The notes beneath the pieces are model-generated. The model saw nothing but the letters and a program-made list of their open reading frames with translations, was not told the DNA's origin and did no database searches. The translations under genes and the position numbers were made by a program. A stretch of 33,209 nucleotides of DNA from JALONO01 sp038209965 (lineage in GTDB: Bacteria > Bacteroidota > Bacteroidia > Cytophagales > Thermoflexibacteraceae), in NCBI GenBank assembly GCA_038209965.1, contig JBBQXF010000051.1, forward strand, positions 1 to 33,209, given 5' to 3'. Shown here in pieces: positions 16,797 through 24,351 of this stretch (position 1 is its first letter; every line of letters starts with the position of its first letter).

Positions 16797-17273
16797 ATGA
16801 AGAAAATCATGGGAATCGTGGCCAGTTTGTTCCTCGACACAGGGGCACTGGCCCAGCACACCACCAACCCCGCCCCAGAAACTCCCGAGGCCGGGGTGCA
16901 GCGCACCATCCAACAATTGTTTGACGGAATGCGCAAAAATGACAGCACGATGGTGAAAGCCACCATTGGGCCCAAGGCCCGGCTGCTGACCGTAATGGAA
17001 AAGGATGGCCAAACAATGGTCCAGGAAACGCCCTTTTCGGAATTTGTCAAGTCAGTGGGCACGCCACGGGGAGTGCTGCTGGACGAGCGCCTGCTCGGTT
17101 ACGAAATTCGGGTGGATGGCCCGCTGGCCACCGCATGGACTCCTTACGAATTTTATGTGGGCGACAAATTCAGCCACTGCGGGGTAGATGCCTTTCAGCT
17201 GTGCCGGACCCCGGATGGATGGAAGATCATCCAGATCACTGACACCCGGCGCAAAGACAACTGCACCAAATGA
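16797..17273 (+). CDS. Secreted NTF2-like (SnoaL/DUF4440-type) protein
   Basis: 158 residues. Residues 1-20 are a short signal peptide (cleavage after ALA). The rest is an NTF2-like alpha+beta fold: helix VQRTIQQLFDGMRKNDSTMVKATI (33-56), then strands LATAWTPYEFYVGDKFSHCGVDAFQLCRTPDGWKIIQITDTRR. The pattern of a helix pair, AxxWxPYxFY and F-x-L-x-R-x-x-DGWKI is common in Bacteroidota periplasmic NTF2-family proteins annotated as nuclear transport factor 2 family. Members may bind small ligands or act as enzymes; none can be assigned here. Two cysteines, C126 in SHCGVD and C134 in QLCRT, could form a disulphide. moeA begins 10 bp after its stop, so the two are likely co-transcribed. Confidence 0.78.
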   Translation: MKKIMGIVASLFLDTGALAQHTTNPAPETPEAGVQRTIQQLFDGMRKNDSTMVKATIGPKARLLTVMEKDGQTMVQETPFSEFVKSVGTPRGVLLDERLLGYEIRVDGPLATAWTPYEFYVGDKFSHCGVDAFQLCRTPDGWKIIQITDTRRKDNCTK

Positions 17274-17283
17274 CCGCGCCACC

Positions 17284-18543
17284 ATGCTAACTCCTCCCCA
17301 AGCCTTGGCCATCGCATTGGCCCACCCGGCGACATTGACCAGCGAGACCGTCCCCTTGGCCAAGGCCGGGGGACGGGTGCTGTGCGCCCCGATCCATGCC
17401 GATCGCGATTTTCCCCCATTTGACCGTGTGACCATGGATGGGATTGCCTTGTGCTATTCCACCTGGGCCGACTCACCCGACCAATGGCTGCTCGTCGCGG
17501 GCACCCAACTAGCGGGAATGCCTCCCTTGGCCCTGGCCTCGCCCAGCCATTGCTTGGCGGCCATGACCGGGGCCGTAATGCCCACCGGGGCCGACTCCGT
17601 CGTCCGCATAGAAGATGTGGAAACTCGGTGGGAAGCGGGCCAGCAGTGGGCCCGGGTCAAACCCAATGTCACCATTGAGCAACGACAGAGCCTGCACCAC
17701 CAGGCCCGTGACCGCGCCCAAGGCGATTTGTTGGTGGCGGCTGGCACTTACCTTGGGGCTACCGAAATTGCCGTGGCGGCCACGGTGGGCCTCACGCACT
17801 TGGCAGTGAGCAAGGTGCCACGCTTTGCCATCATTTCCACTGGCAATGAACTGGTGCCGATCGGTGCCCAGCCACTGCCGCACCAAATCCGCCAATCCAA
17901 CGCAGTGATGCTCCAGTTGGCCCTGGCCGAATGGCACGCCGAGGCAGATCTGTTTCATTTCAACGACGATCAAACCGAACTAAAGACCGGCCTTGCCAAT
18001 ATTTTGGCCAGCTACGAAGTGGTGATCCTGAGCGGGGGAGTGTCAGAAGGGGTGGCCGACTTTGTACCGGGCATTTTGGCTGAACTCGGGGCGATCAAAT
18101 TATTCCACAAAGTGGCCCAGCGGCCCGGCAAACCGTTTTGGTTCGGGATCCGGCCCGCCGGCCCAGCCAGTGCCCAAACCACCATTTTTGCCCTGCCCGG
18201 CAACCCAGTCTCCACCTTTTGTTGTTACCATCAGTATGTCACTGCTTGGTTGCGCCAGTCGCTGGGCTTGGGCCCACGGCAGCGCCAGACGGCCCGTTTG
18301 GCCCAAGCGGTGAAATTCATCCCAGACCTTACCTACTTTTTGCCAGTAATAGTTCAACTGAACGAAAACGGCACATTATTGGCACAACCAATCACCAGTA
18401 GCGGATCGGGCGACTTGGCGAGCTTGCTGCTTGCCGACGGCTTTTTGGAGCTAGCCCCCGGTCAACGCGATGACGCTAAAACCTTCAAAGCGGGGATCGT
18501 GGCCAATTTCAATTCGTTCCGTCAAAAATTGGGTTATTTTTGA
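17284..18543 (+). CDS. moeA: Molybdopterin molybdotransferase MoeA
   Basis: 419 residues from ATG 17284; the same frame is open to 17188 inside the preceding gene, but this ATG gives the normal MoeA start (MLTPPQALAIALAH). MoeA inserts molybdate into adenylated molybdopterin, the last step of Mo-cofactor synthesis. Motifs: DFPPFDRVTMDGIAL (substrate loop), MTGAVMPTGADSVVRIEDVE, STGNELVPIG, HQIRQSNAVML, LSGGVSEGVADFVPGIL, RPGKPFWFG and LPGNPVSTF. In the loop where E. coli MoeA has KPGKP, the first Lys is Arg here, a conservative change. A C-terminal domain IV is present. No other moa/mob/mod gene or molybdoenzyme is in the window. Confidence 0.93.
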   Translation: MLTPPQALAIALAHPATLTSETVPLAKAGGRVLCAPIHADRDFPPFDRVTMDGIALCYSTWADSPDQWLLVAGTQLAGMPPLALASPSHCLAAMTGAVMPTGADSVVRIEDVETRWEAGQQWARVKPNVTIEQRQSLHHQARDRAQGDLLVAAGTYLGATEIAVAATVGLTHLAVSKVPRFAIISTGNELVPIGAQPLPHQIRQSNAVMLQLALAEWHAEADLFHFNDDQTELKTGLANILASYEVVILSGGVSEGVADFVPGILAELGAIKLFHKVAQRPGKPFWFGIRPAGPASAQTTIFALPGNPVSTFCCYHQYVTAWLRQSLGLGPRQRQTARLAQAVKFIPDLTYFLPVIVQLNENGTLLAQPITSSGSGDLASLLLADGFLELAPGQRDDAKTFKAGIVANFNSFRQKLGYF

Positions 18544-18565
18544 AGTGGTCAACTCTGCGCTTATC

Positions 18566-18598
18566 TTGGTCGCCACCCTCAACCACAATAGGTTTTGC
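18566..18598 (+). promoter_or_regulatory. Possible promoter of the CHASE3-GAF gene
   Basis: TTG at 18566-18568 is followed after 20 nt by TAGGTTTTGC at 18589-18598, which differs from TAnnTTTGC by one extra T. Transcription would start near 18604, leaving about 60 nt of AT-rich leader before the ATG at 18667. Confidence 0.4.
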
Positions 18599-18666
18599 AG
18601 AACAAAATAAATAATTGATAAATAATTAAATTCGGTAAATTACCTTAATCATTTTAATGTGTTTGT

Positions 18667-21264
18667 ATGATGGAGTTCTTGCGCAAGTACATACTTAACC
18701 TATCGTTGGGGTGCATTCTGTTTTTGATTGGCCTCAATGCCCTGCTCATATACCAGAACCGCCAAATCATTGATGCCAATACCATTGTTTTACAGGAATT
18801 GGTGGAAATGGAAAAGCGGGGCCAACTGATTTTGACTGAAACGGTGCATGGGCTCGACTTGGGCGTAAGGGGATATTTTGCCTACCGGGACACGGCCATG
18901 CTTGTCCCGTACAGGAAGGCTGTTGCGGGAAACCAAGAAATTTTTGCCAATTTGGACAGCTTGGCCACCAAATACCAAGTTAACCCTGAGCTACTTGACC
19001 AAACCAAGGCCGAAGTGGAGGAATATATCCGCTTTGTGCAGGAGATGAAAACGTTGGTCGATCTGGACAGCAACCGGCAGTTTATCGCCCTGCTCGAACA
19101 AGACCGGGGCAATCTGGTTTGGCGAAAATACAACGCGTTGACAGCCGAACTGAACAATAAGGCTACTGAGCTGCGCAATACTGCCCGACTGGAGTATCAA
19201 ACTGCGATGAGCCGCAACATTTACTTGCAGATTATCTTGTTTTGCATCAGCTTGCCAATCCTAGTGGGGGTTATCCTCCAGATCAACAAATCGCAACAAC
19301 AGCGCAATGCTTTCTTGGCCCAATTGGACGAAAACACCAAGCGTTACCTGTTTGACAATGGGGGCCAGTCCCAAAAAAATGATGCCAACACGGTTTTTGA
19401 ATCCTTGACGGCCAACCTCCAAAATGCCACCGCGTTTATCTCGCAAATTGCCCAAAATAATTTGAACACGAACTGGCACGGCCTCAATGAACAAAACAAA
19501 TCTTTGAATATCAACAACTTGGCTGGGCAACTTGTGCACATGCGCGACCAATTGATTGCCATTGATGGCAAAGAACTGGAGCGAACTTGGGCCACCAAAG
19601 GTCAAGCGATGTTTGGTGATCTCTTGAGCAAAGAAGATGACAACCTCGATCGGCTCACTTATGCCGTCATCAGCCAATTGACAAAGTACTTGGGGGCCAA
19701 CCAAGGGGCATTTTTTGTTGTGGACCAAGAAGCAACTGAGCAAGTAAAACTCGTATTACGGGGCTGCTACGCGTATGATCAACAAAAGCTGCTCACCAAA
19801 GAGGTGTTGCCGGGTGAGGGCCTGATTGGCCAGGTATTCCTCGAGAAAGCTACCGTTTATATTGATGATCTGCCCGCTGACTATTCCCATATTGCCTCGG
19901 GGTTGGGGCAAGCATCGCCAAAGTGCCTGCTCATTGTACCGCTGAAGTTCAACAACGAGGTATACGGCGTGTTGGAGATTGCTTCTTTTGGGGGTTTTCA
20001 GCCCTACCAAGTGGAGTTTGTCGAAGGCATAGCCGGCAATATTACCGCCACCGTGGCCGGGGCCAAAAACACCGAGCGCACCCAGCGCCTCCTCATGGAG
20101 TCGCAGATCATGACCGAGCAACTCCGCGCCCAAGAAGAAGAAATGCGGCAAAACATGGAGGAACTCATTGCCACCCAAGAGGAAATGGAACGCAAGCAGG
20201 CTGAATTGGAGGTCAACCAGAAAAAGCTGCAGTCCAATGAGGGCATCATGAAAAAAGCTTACGAAAAACTGAAAGAACAAGAAAAGGAAGCCAAAACCAA
20301 GCAACAGGAATATTTGCAGCTCAACGAAGAAATGCGCGCCCAAGAAGAGGAAATGCGGCAAAATATGGAAATGCTCGTTGCCACCCAAGAAGAGATGGAA
20401 CTCAAACAAGCAAAACTGGAGGCCAACCAAGAACAGTTGCAAATCAACGAGGCCATCATGAAGGAAGCTTATGAGAAGTTGGAGGAGCAAGAAAAGGAGG
20501 CGAAGGCGAAGCAACAGGAATATTTGCAGCTCAACGAAGAAATGCGCGCCCAAGAAGAGGAAATGCGGCAAAATATGGAAATGCTCGTTGCCACCCAAGA
20601 AGAGATGGAACTCAAACAAGTAAAACTGGAGGCCTACCAAGAACAGTTGCGAATCAACGAAGCCACTATGAAGGACGCTTACGAGAACTTGGAGGAGCAA
20701 GAAAAGGAAGCTCAGACCAAAAAACAAGAATATTTTCAACTAAACGAAAAATTGCGCATCAAAGAGGTGGAAATGCGGCAAAACATGGAGGAGGAAGTGC
20801 GGCAAAACATGGAGGAGCACCATGCCACTCAAGAAGAAATGGCCCGCAAGCAGGCTGAACTGGAAGCCCAGCAAGAAAAACTCCAGTCCAATGAAGCTAT
20901 CATGAAGGAAGCCTACGAGAAGTTGAAGGAACAAGAAAAGGAGTCCAAGATCAAACAACAGGAATATTTTCAACTCAATGAAGAACTCCGCGCCCAAGAA
21001 GAGTCGATGCGTTATAATATGGAGGATCTCGTCACCGCCCAAGAGGAAGTTGCCAACCAGCAAATCGAACTAGAACGGGAAAGACAGCAAGCGGCCAAGC
21101 GGCAGGAAGATTTGGAAGCCAACGAGCAAGTGCTCAAAAAAGCTTTTGAGCGCACCAGCGAGGTCCAAGCGCATTCGGTCGAAGAGATTGAACGGCTCCG
21201 GCGTGAACTGGCCGAAAAAGAACAGCGCATCACCGAGCTCCAAAAAGCGAATGATCGTGCCTGA
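18667..21264 (+). CDS. CHASE3-GAF membrane sensor with long repetitive coiled coil and no kinase domain
   Basis: 865 residues. Two membrane segments (about 11-29 and 186-205) bracket a helical CHASE3-like periplasmic domain (35-180; LDLGVRGYFAYRDTAMLVPYRKA). A HAMP-like linker (207-310) leads to a GAF domain (317-462; GEGLIGQVFLEKATVYIDDLP, VPLKFNNEVYGVLEIAS). Residues 478-865 are one long coiled coil built from about five repeats starting LRAQEEEMRQNMEELIATQEEMERKQ, at residues 486, 556, 626, 696 and 774. In other Bacteroidota this motif often links CHASE3/GAF modules to PAS or kinase domains; here nothing follows. It may scaffold or modulate other sensors, such as the hybrid kinases, or signal through a separate partner. 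Two adjacent ATG codons begin the gene. Its stop overlaps the next gene by 14 bp. Confidence 0.88.
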   Translation: MMEFLRKYILNLSLGCILFLIGLNALLIYQNRQIIDANTIVLQELVEMEKRGQLILTETVHGLDLGVRGYFAYRDTAMLVPYRKAVAGNQEIFANLDSLATKYQVNPELLDQTKAEVEEYIRFVQEMKTLVDLDSNRQFIALLEQDRGNLVWRKYNALTAELNNKATELRNTARLEYQTAMSRNIYLQIILFCISLPILVGVILQINKSQQQRNAFLAQLDENTKRYLFDNGGQSQKNDANTVFESLTANLQNATAFISQIAQNNLNTNWHGLNEQNKSLNINNLAGQLVHMRDQLIAIDGKELERTWATKGQAMFGDLLSKEDDNLDRLTYAVISQLTKYLGANQGAFFVVDQEATEQVKLVLRGCYAYDQQKLLTKEVLPGEGLIGQVFLEKATVYIDDLPADYSHIASGLGQASPKCLLIVPLKFNNEVYGVLEIASFGGFQPYQVEFVEGIAGNITATVAGAKNTERTQRLLMESQIMTEQLRAQEEEMRQNMEELIATQEEMERKQAELEVNQKKLQSNEGIMKKAYEKLKEQEKEAKTKQQEYLQLNEEMRAQEEEMRQNMEMLVATQEEMELKQAKLEANQEQLQINEAIMKEAYEKLEEQEKEAKAKQQEYLQLNEEMRAQEEEMRQNMEMLVATQEEMELKQVKLEAYQEQLRINEATMKDAYENLEEQEKEAQTKKQEYFQLNEKLRIKEVEMRQNMEEEVRQNMEEHHATQEEMARKQAELEAQQEKLQSNEAIMKEAYEKLKEQEKESKIKQQEYFQLNEELRAQEESMRYNMEDLVTAQEEVANQQIELERERQQAAKRQEDLEANEQVLKKAFERTSEVQAHSVEEIERLRRELAEKEQRITELQKANDRA
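20122..21195 (+). repeat. Five 70-codon (210-bp) tandem repeats inside the CHASE3-GAF gene
   Basis: Repeat units start at 20122, 20332, 20542, 20752 and 20986. The first three steps are exactly 210 bp; the fourth is 234 bp because of a 24-bp internal duplication (a 20-nt word starting at 20774 recurs at 20798), adding eight residues. Units 2 and 3 are nearly identical at DNA level, which points to a recent duplication. Confidence 0.85.
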
Positions 21265-21712
21265 CGGACTGACGATCGAAAATCCGGCCTTGTTGCACCT
21301 CTTCCTCGCGGATGATGTGTATGTAGTGCGTGAGCGGGCTGCCCCAGTTGGTGAGGTGGCATCGGCTGGCCCGGCAATCATCAAACCCATTCTGGTCATC
21401 CATACAACTGATCTGTCTGACGAGTCGTTGGCACTGGTGCACAAAATATTGGGCGCCGTCAAAATACAAACCAGCGACATTGACCTACTGCCCAGCAAAA
21501 ATTATGAAAAGGCCACCACTCATGGCCGGCGGTTCATTTTCTTGTTTGGCCCGGCGGAGATCCGGGATTTTTCGTTTGCTGAACCCTACACCATTTGCCC
21601 AGTAGTGGGTGGTGGCCAACTGATTTACGCCGACTCTCTGGAGCAACTCGCCCAGAGTGCGCCCAAGAAAAAGCAACTCTGGGAATTGATGAAAAAAGCG
21701 TTTGGGCTGTAG
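21251..21712 (+). CDS. Uncharacterised protein overlapping the sensor gene
   Basis: 153 residues from ATG 21251, which overlaps the stop of the CHASE3-GAF gene by 14 bp in another frame, a sign of translational coupling. It is alpha/beta: LHLFLADDVYVV (15-26), KPILVIHTTD, LALVHKILGAVKIQTSDIDLLP, RRFIFLFGPAEIRDF and a closing ELMKKAFGL. No signal peptide or membrane segment is seen. The order of strands, the phrase LLPSKNYE and the tail QLWELMKKAFGL recall Bacteroidota proteins with a DNA polymerase III psi (HolD)-like uracil-glycosylase fold, but this is a weak resemblance from memory and the function is not assigned. The coupling to a sensor gene is what makes it notable. Confidence 0.75.
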   Translation: MIVPDGLTIENPALLHLFLADDVYVVRERAAPVGEVASAGPAIIKPILVIHTTDLSDESLALVHKILGAVKIQTSDIDLLPSKNYEKATTHGRRFIFLFGPAEIRDFSFAEPYTICPVVGGGQLIYADSLEQLAQSAPKKKQLWELMKKAFGL

Positions 21713-21762
21713 GGCAACTGGTGATATTTTGTCGTAGTTTGGCCGATAAAGCCACCCGCTAT

Positions 21763-22086
21763 TTGATAGTTCGCATCCTCTTCGTGTCCAACTGTTTCAT
21801 GACCTACGCTTGGTAGCCACCTCAAAGATTTCAAGCACCAGCGGTTGCTGTTTGTTGTCCTGTTTTCATGGGGAGTGGCTTTTTTTGAGTACTTGGTGAA
21901 GTGCCCGCCAACCGGTGGCGCAGCGCACTGTACAGCACTACCCAGCTAAAAACCCTTCAGGAAGTGATTGGGCTTGCGGGGTTTGTCCTGTTCCCGGTAT
22001 TTTACCTTAAACAGCCCTTTCATTGGAATTACCTAGCTGGTTTTGTGCTCATTGCACTGGGGGCCTTCCTCATCTTGTACCGCTGG
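21763..22086 (+). pseudogene. Decayed DUF486 (small multidrug-transporter-like) membrane protein gene
   Basis: Three fragments together match a full DUF486 protein: IVRILFVSNCFMTYAW (stop at 21814-21816), then in another frame HLKDFKHQRLLFVVLFSWGVAFFEYLVK (21818-21900), then back in the first frame VPANRWRSALYSTTQLKTLQEVIGLAGFVLFPVFYLKQPFHWNYLAGFVLIALGAFLILYRW (21901-22086). About two bases are missing near 21814 and one near 21899. There is no ATG at the expected start (TTG at 21763), and the natural stop after LYRW is lost, so the last frame runs on to 22221. The product would be a four-helix inner-membrane protein of the DMT superfamily. Several lesions make decay more likely than sequencing error, though small indels can arise from long-read errors. 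Confidence 0.8.
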
Positions 22087-22133
22087 TGCCCCACCAAAGG
22101 ATCGCCATTTTTTCCACCCGCCACCATTGCACA

Positions 22134-22170
22134 ACAAGGGTTCAAACTTTTAAAAAGTTTGAACCCTTGT
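22134..22170. terminator. Near-perfect 18-bp hairpin between DUF486 remnant and pdhB
   Basis: ACAAGGGTTCAAACTTTT (22134-22151) is fully complementary to 22153-22170, with one base between. It lies 34 bp beyond the pdhB stop (minus) and 48 bp beyond the DUF486 remnant (plus), the place of a bidirectional terminator. The length and perfection of the arms also fit a REP-like dispersed palindrome. Confidence 0.65.
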
Positions 22171-22204
22171 AACGCGTTATTGGGCCATTTGGCCAAGGTG
22201 GAAT

Positions 22205-23185
22205 CTATTTGCGGTACATGACCGTTTTGATGGCATCAATCGTGCGCTTCACATTGGGGAGCGCGGCCTCGAGCAGCGTGGGCGCGTAGCTTACGGGCAC
22301 ATCCATCGAGTTCACCCGGTAAACGGGGGCATCTAGGTAATCGAAGGCATGGCGCTGGATGTTGAAAGCAATATCGGTGGAGATGGAGGCCAGCGGCCAT
22401 GCTTCTTCCACTATCACCAATCGATTGGTCTTTTTGACCGACTTGATGATCGTGGGGTAGTCCAATGGGCGAACAGTGCGCACATCGATCACTTCTACAC
22501 TGATGCCTTCTTTTTTGAGCTCATCGGCGGCGGCAAAGGCCACTTTCATCATTTTGCCAAACGACACCAACGTTACATCGGTGCCTTCGCGATCCACGTT
22601 GGCCAGTCCGATCGGGATGAGGTATTCGCTCTCGGGCACGTCGCCTTTGTCGCCATACATCACTTCTGACTCCATGAAAATCACGGGGTCATTGTCCCGG
22701 ATCGCTGATTTGAGCAGCCCTTTGGCACTGTAGGGATCAGCGGGCACCACTACTTTGAGGCCAGCGGTATTGGCATACCAATTTTCAAAATTCTGGGAGT
22801 GCTGGGCCCCCAATTGGCCAGCGTTGCCAGTTGGGCCCCGGAACACGATGGGACAACCATACTGCCCGCCAGACATGGAAAGGATCTTGGCCGCCGAGTT
22901 GATCACTTGATCAATGGCCACCAACGAAAAATTGAAGGTCATGAACTCGATGATGGGGCGCAGGCCGTTCATGGCAGCCCCCACCCCGATACCGGCAAAG
23001 CCCAGCTCGGCAATGGGAGTATCGATCACGCGTTCGGCGCCGAACTCGTCCAGCATTCCCTGGCTCACTTTGTAGGCGCCATTGTATTCGGCCACTTCTT
23101 CGCCCATGAGGAACACGCGCGGATCGAGCCGCATTTCTTCATTCATGGCTTCGCGAAGGGCCTCCCTAAATTGAATTTGTCTCAT
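22205..23185 (-). CDS. pdhB: Pyruvate dehydrogenase E1 component, beta subunit
   Basis: 326 residues from ATG 23185 (MRQIQFREALREAMNEEM, the standard E1-beta start); the frame is open to a TTG at 23215 which is unlikely. Signatures: GEEVAEYNGAYKVSQGM, with the Glu that activates the thiamine ring of ThDP in that region; DTPIAELGFAGIGVGAAMNGLRPIIEFMTFNF; GPTGNAGQLGAQHSQ; VVPADPYSAKGLLKSAI; and VIDVRTVRPLDYPTI. The subunit pairs with E1-alpha to decarboxylate pyruvate and acetylate lipoyl E2. pdhA and pdhC are not adjacent, as is usual in Bacteroidota where the genes are scattered. Acetoin or branched-chain E1-beta proteins are close relatives, but sequence phrases such as GAYKVSQGM favour pyruvate dehydrogenase. 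Confidence 0.94.
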   Translation of the reverse strand: MRQIQFREALREAMNEEMRLDPRVFLMGEEVAEYNGAYKVSQGMLDEFGAERVIDTPIAELGFAGIGVGAAMNGLRPIIEFMTFNFSLVAIDQVINSAAKILSMSGGQYGCPIVFRGPTGNAGQLGAQHSQNFENWYANTAGLKVVVPADPYSAKGLLKSAIRDNDPVIFMESEVMYGDKGDVPESEYLIPIGLANVDREGTDVTLVSFGKMMKVAFAAADELKKEGISVEVIDVRTVRPLDYPTIIKSVKKTNRLVIVEEAWPLASISTDIAFNIQRHAFDYLDAPVYRVNSMDVPVSYAPTLLEAALPNVKRTIDAIKTVMYRK

Positions 23186-23212
23186 CTGGAATGTCGGTGC
23201 GTTGTGGGTGTG

Positions 23213-23249
23213 CAAAGGTAATACAAACCTGCTGATTCAGATAATCAGC
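23213..23249 (-). promoter_or_regulatory. pdhB promoter with a dyad in the -33 region
   Basis: On minus, TACCTTTGC (TAnnTTTGC, 23220-23212) fits the phylum's -7 box exactly, with transcription expected near 23206 and about 20 nt to the ATG at 23185. No good TTG lies 19-21 nt upstream. Instead, a 7-5-7 inverted repeat (GCTGATT at 23231-23237 and AATCAGC at 23243-23249) covers that position, a likely operator or activator site. Confidence 0.55.
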
Positions 23250-23421
23250 GTTCTATTTGTTTTTTTTTGGCAAAAAGGCTCCATTGAAGATTTTTATTTG
23301 TAACTTCGTTTTTGCTATTCAGTACAAAAAACATGGCCTGGCGTTAGTTTGCTTCGCCTAATTGATATCATTAATTCTTTTTTCATTTCATTTACTATGT
23401 AACAAATATTTACAACTGACG

Positions 23422-23640
23422 ATGCAACATTTTAAGTTTTTTCTCGAGGAACAATTGTTCGGGGTTTGTACTTTTTTGGGCGAGCGAATGGGCATTGCCA
23501 TTAGCAGCATCCGCCTGTATTTCATCTATGTCTCGTTCCTCACTTTTGGATCGCCCATTATTTTCTACCTGATTATGGCCTTCTGGCTCAATGTGCGCCG
23601 GTATTGGCGGATTCAAAAAGATTTTTTGCGCGGGTTTTGA
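23422..23640 (+). CDS. Small PspC-like membrane protein
   Basis: 72 residues from ATG 23422; the upstream open frame to 23362 starts with TTG and is ignored. The N-terminus QHFKFFLEEQLFGVCTFLGERMGIAISSIRLYFIYVSFLTFG matches the PspC domain (FGVC..LGE..GI....IRL.F......), followed by the membrane segment SPIIFYLIMAFWLNV (44-58) and a basic tail. Such single-domain PspC proteins are common in Bacteroidota; in Proteobacteria PspC is part of the phage-shock envelope stress response, but no pspA or pspB is present here, so the role is open. Its stop lies only 2 bp from the end of the convergent minus-strand gene, leaving no room for a terminator. Confidence 0.83.
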   Translation: MQHFKFFLEEQLFGVCTFLGERMGIAISSIRLYFIYVSFLTFGSPIIFYLIMAFWLNVRRYWRIQKDFLRGF

Positions 23641-23642
23641 GC

Positions 23643-24209
23643 CTAGTGCCGGGGTTTGAACAATTCCCATTCATCAGGCTGGTCGTTGGTTGGGTCGAAA
23701 GTACTGGCCCAATTGACGAACAGCCGGCGGAAATCAGCGATCTCCTCGCGCAACAGGGCAGCATCGCGCAGATTGATCAATGCTTCGGATTCGCCCAGTG
23801 AAAGCTGGTTGAGTAGTTCCATTGCATTTATTTTCACCAACACGGCACTCTCCATCTTGGGGGAGTAAAATTCACTTGCCTCCGCCCGCACTATTTTGGC
23901 CCCGATCAGCATCGCGTTTTCCAACATCTGGGGGCAGAGGTGGAACATATCGCTTTTTTCGTCTATAGTGGCCACAATCGCTTCGGTAAGGTGCAAGATC
24001 TCCCGGGCCTTGAGCATCACTGGCAACTGGCCAAGCCGCTCGTTCCGCTCGCTGGTGATGTGATCGAGCGCATCCTCTTCGGCACTGTTCCAGTCCAGAT
24101 CGTTCAATTCTTGCCAGAAACGGGCGTCTGCGTCCGTGTTTTCTCCCCCTTCGCCATCTTTTGATTCCTGATCATCAAGAAAATCGTCAAACTCATCGTT
24201 GTCGGGCAT
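23643..24209 (-). CDS. Conserved Bacteroidota protein of unknown function
   Basis: 188 residues from ATG 24209. The frame is open further upstream, but residues added there are low-complexity and cross the neighbouring intergenic region. The N-terminus (1-32) is highly acidic (MPDNDEFDDFLDDQESKDGEG) and likely disordered. The remainder is mostly helical: KAREILHLTEAIVATIDEKS, MLENAMLIGAKIVRAEASEFYSPKMESAVLVKINAMELLNQLS and REEIADFRRLFVNWASTFDPTNDQPDEWELF. I recall similar proteins with the closing FRxLFVxWxxxFDxxNDxxDxWxLF from other Cytophagia/Saprospiria, always without function. No signal peptide or membrane segment is seen. It runs divergently from the antiporter gene. Confidence 0.8.
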   Translation of the reverse strand: MPDNDEFDDFLDDQESKDGEGGENTDADARFWQELNDLDWNSAEEDALDHITSERNERLGQLPVMLKAREILHLTEAIVATIDEKSDMFHLCPQMLENAMLIGAKIVRAEASEFYSPKMESAVLVKINAMELLNQLSLGESEALINLRDAALLREEIADFRRLFVNWASTFDPTNDQPDEWELFKPRH

Positions 24210-24351
24210 GGCCGTTGGTGTTGTTGGGGGGCTAAGGTAAAATGGTTTTTTGTTTTTGGCAAATAAAAGTCCGAATGTGCCGATCCGGTCGGTTCTTGAT
24301 CGCGGTGCGCAGGGGACTTGCACCCCACAACGGTTCTGCCTAAATTGCCGC

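Noticed and set aside
17188..17283. 32-residue N-terminal extension of MoeA
   Set aside because: It lies inside the preceding gene in another frame and is absent from the usual MoeA start.
20122..21195. CRISPR-like array
   Set aside because: The regular repeats are 210-bp in-frame coding repeats of a coiled coil without short palindromic repeats or unique spacers.
21901..22221. Free-standing 106-residue membrane protein
   Set aside because: It is the C-terminal part of the broken DUF486 gene with a non-native tail running into the palindrome, so it is treated as part of the pseudogene.
24299..24345. tRNA 3'-half-like sequence (T-arm-like GGGG TGCAAGT CCCC on minus)
   Set aside because: No matching acceptor 5' strand, anticodon arm or CCA end is found, and the outer T-stem pair is mismatched. 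At most a remnant; not called as a tRNA.
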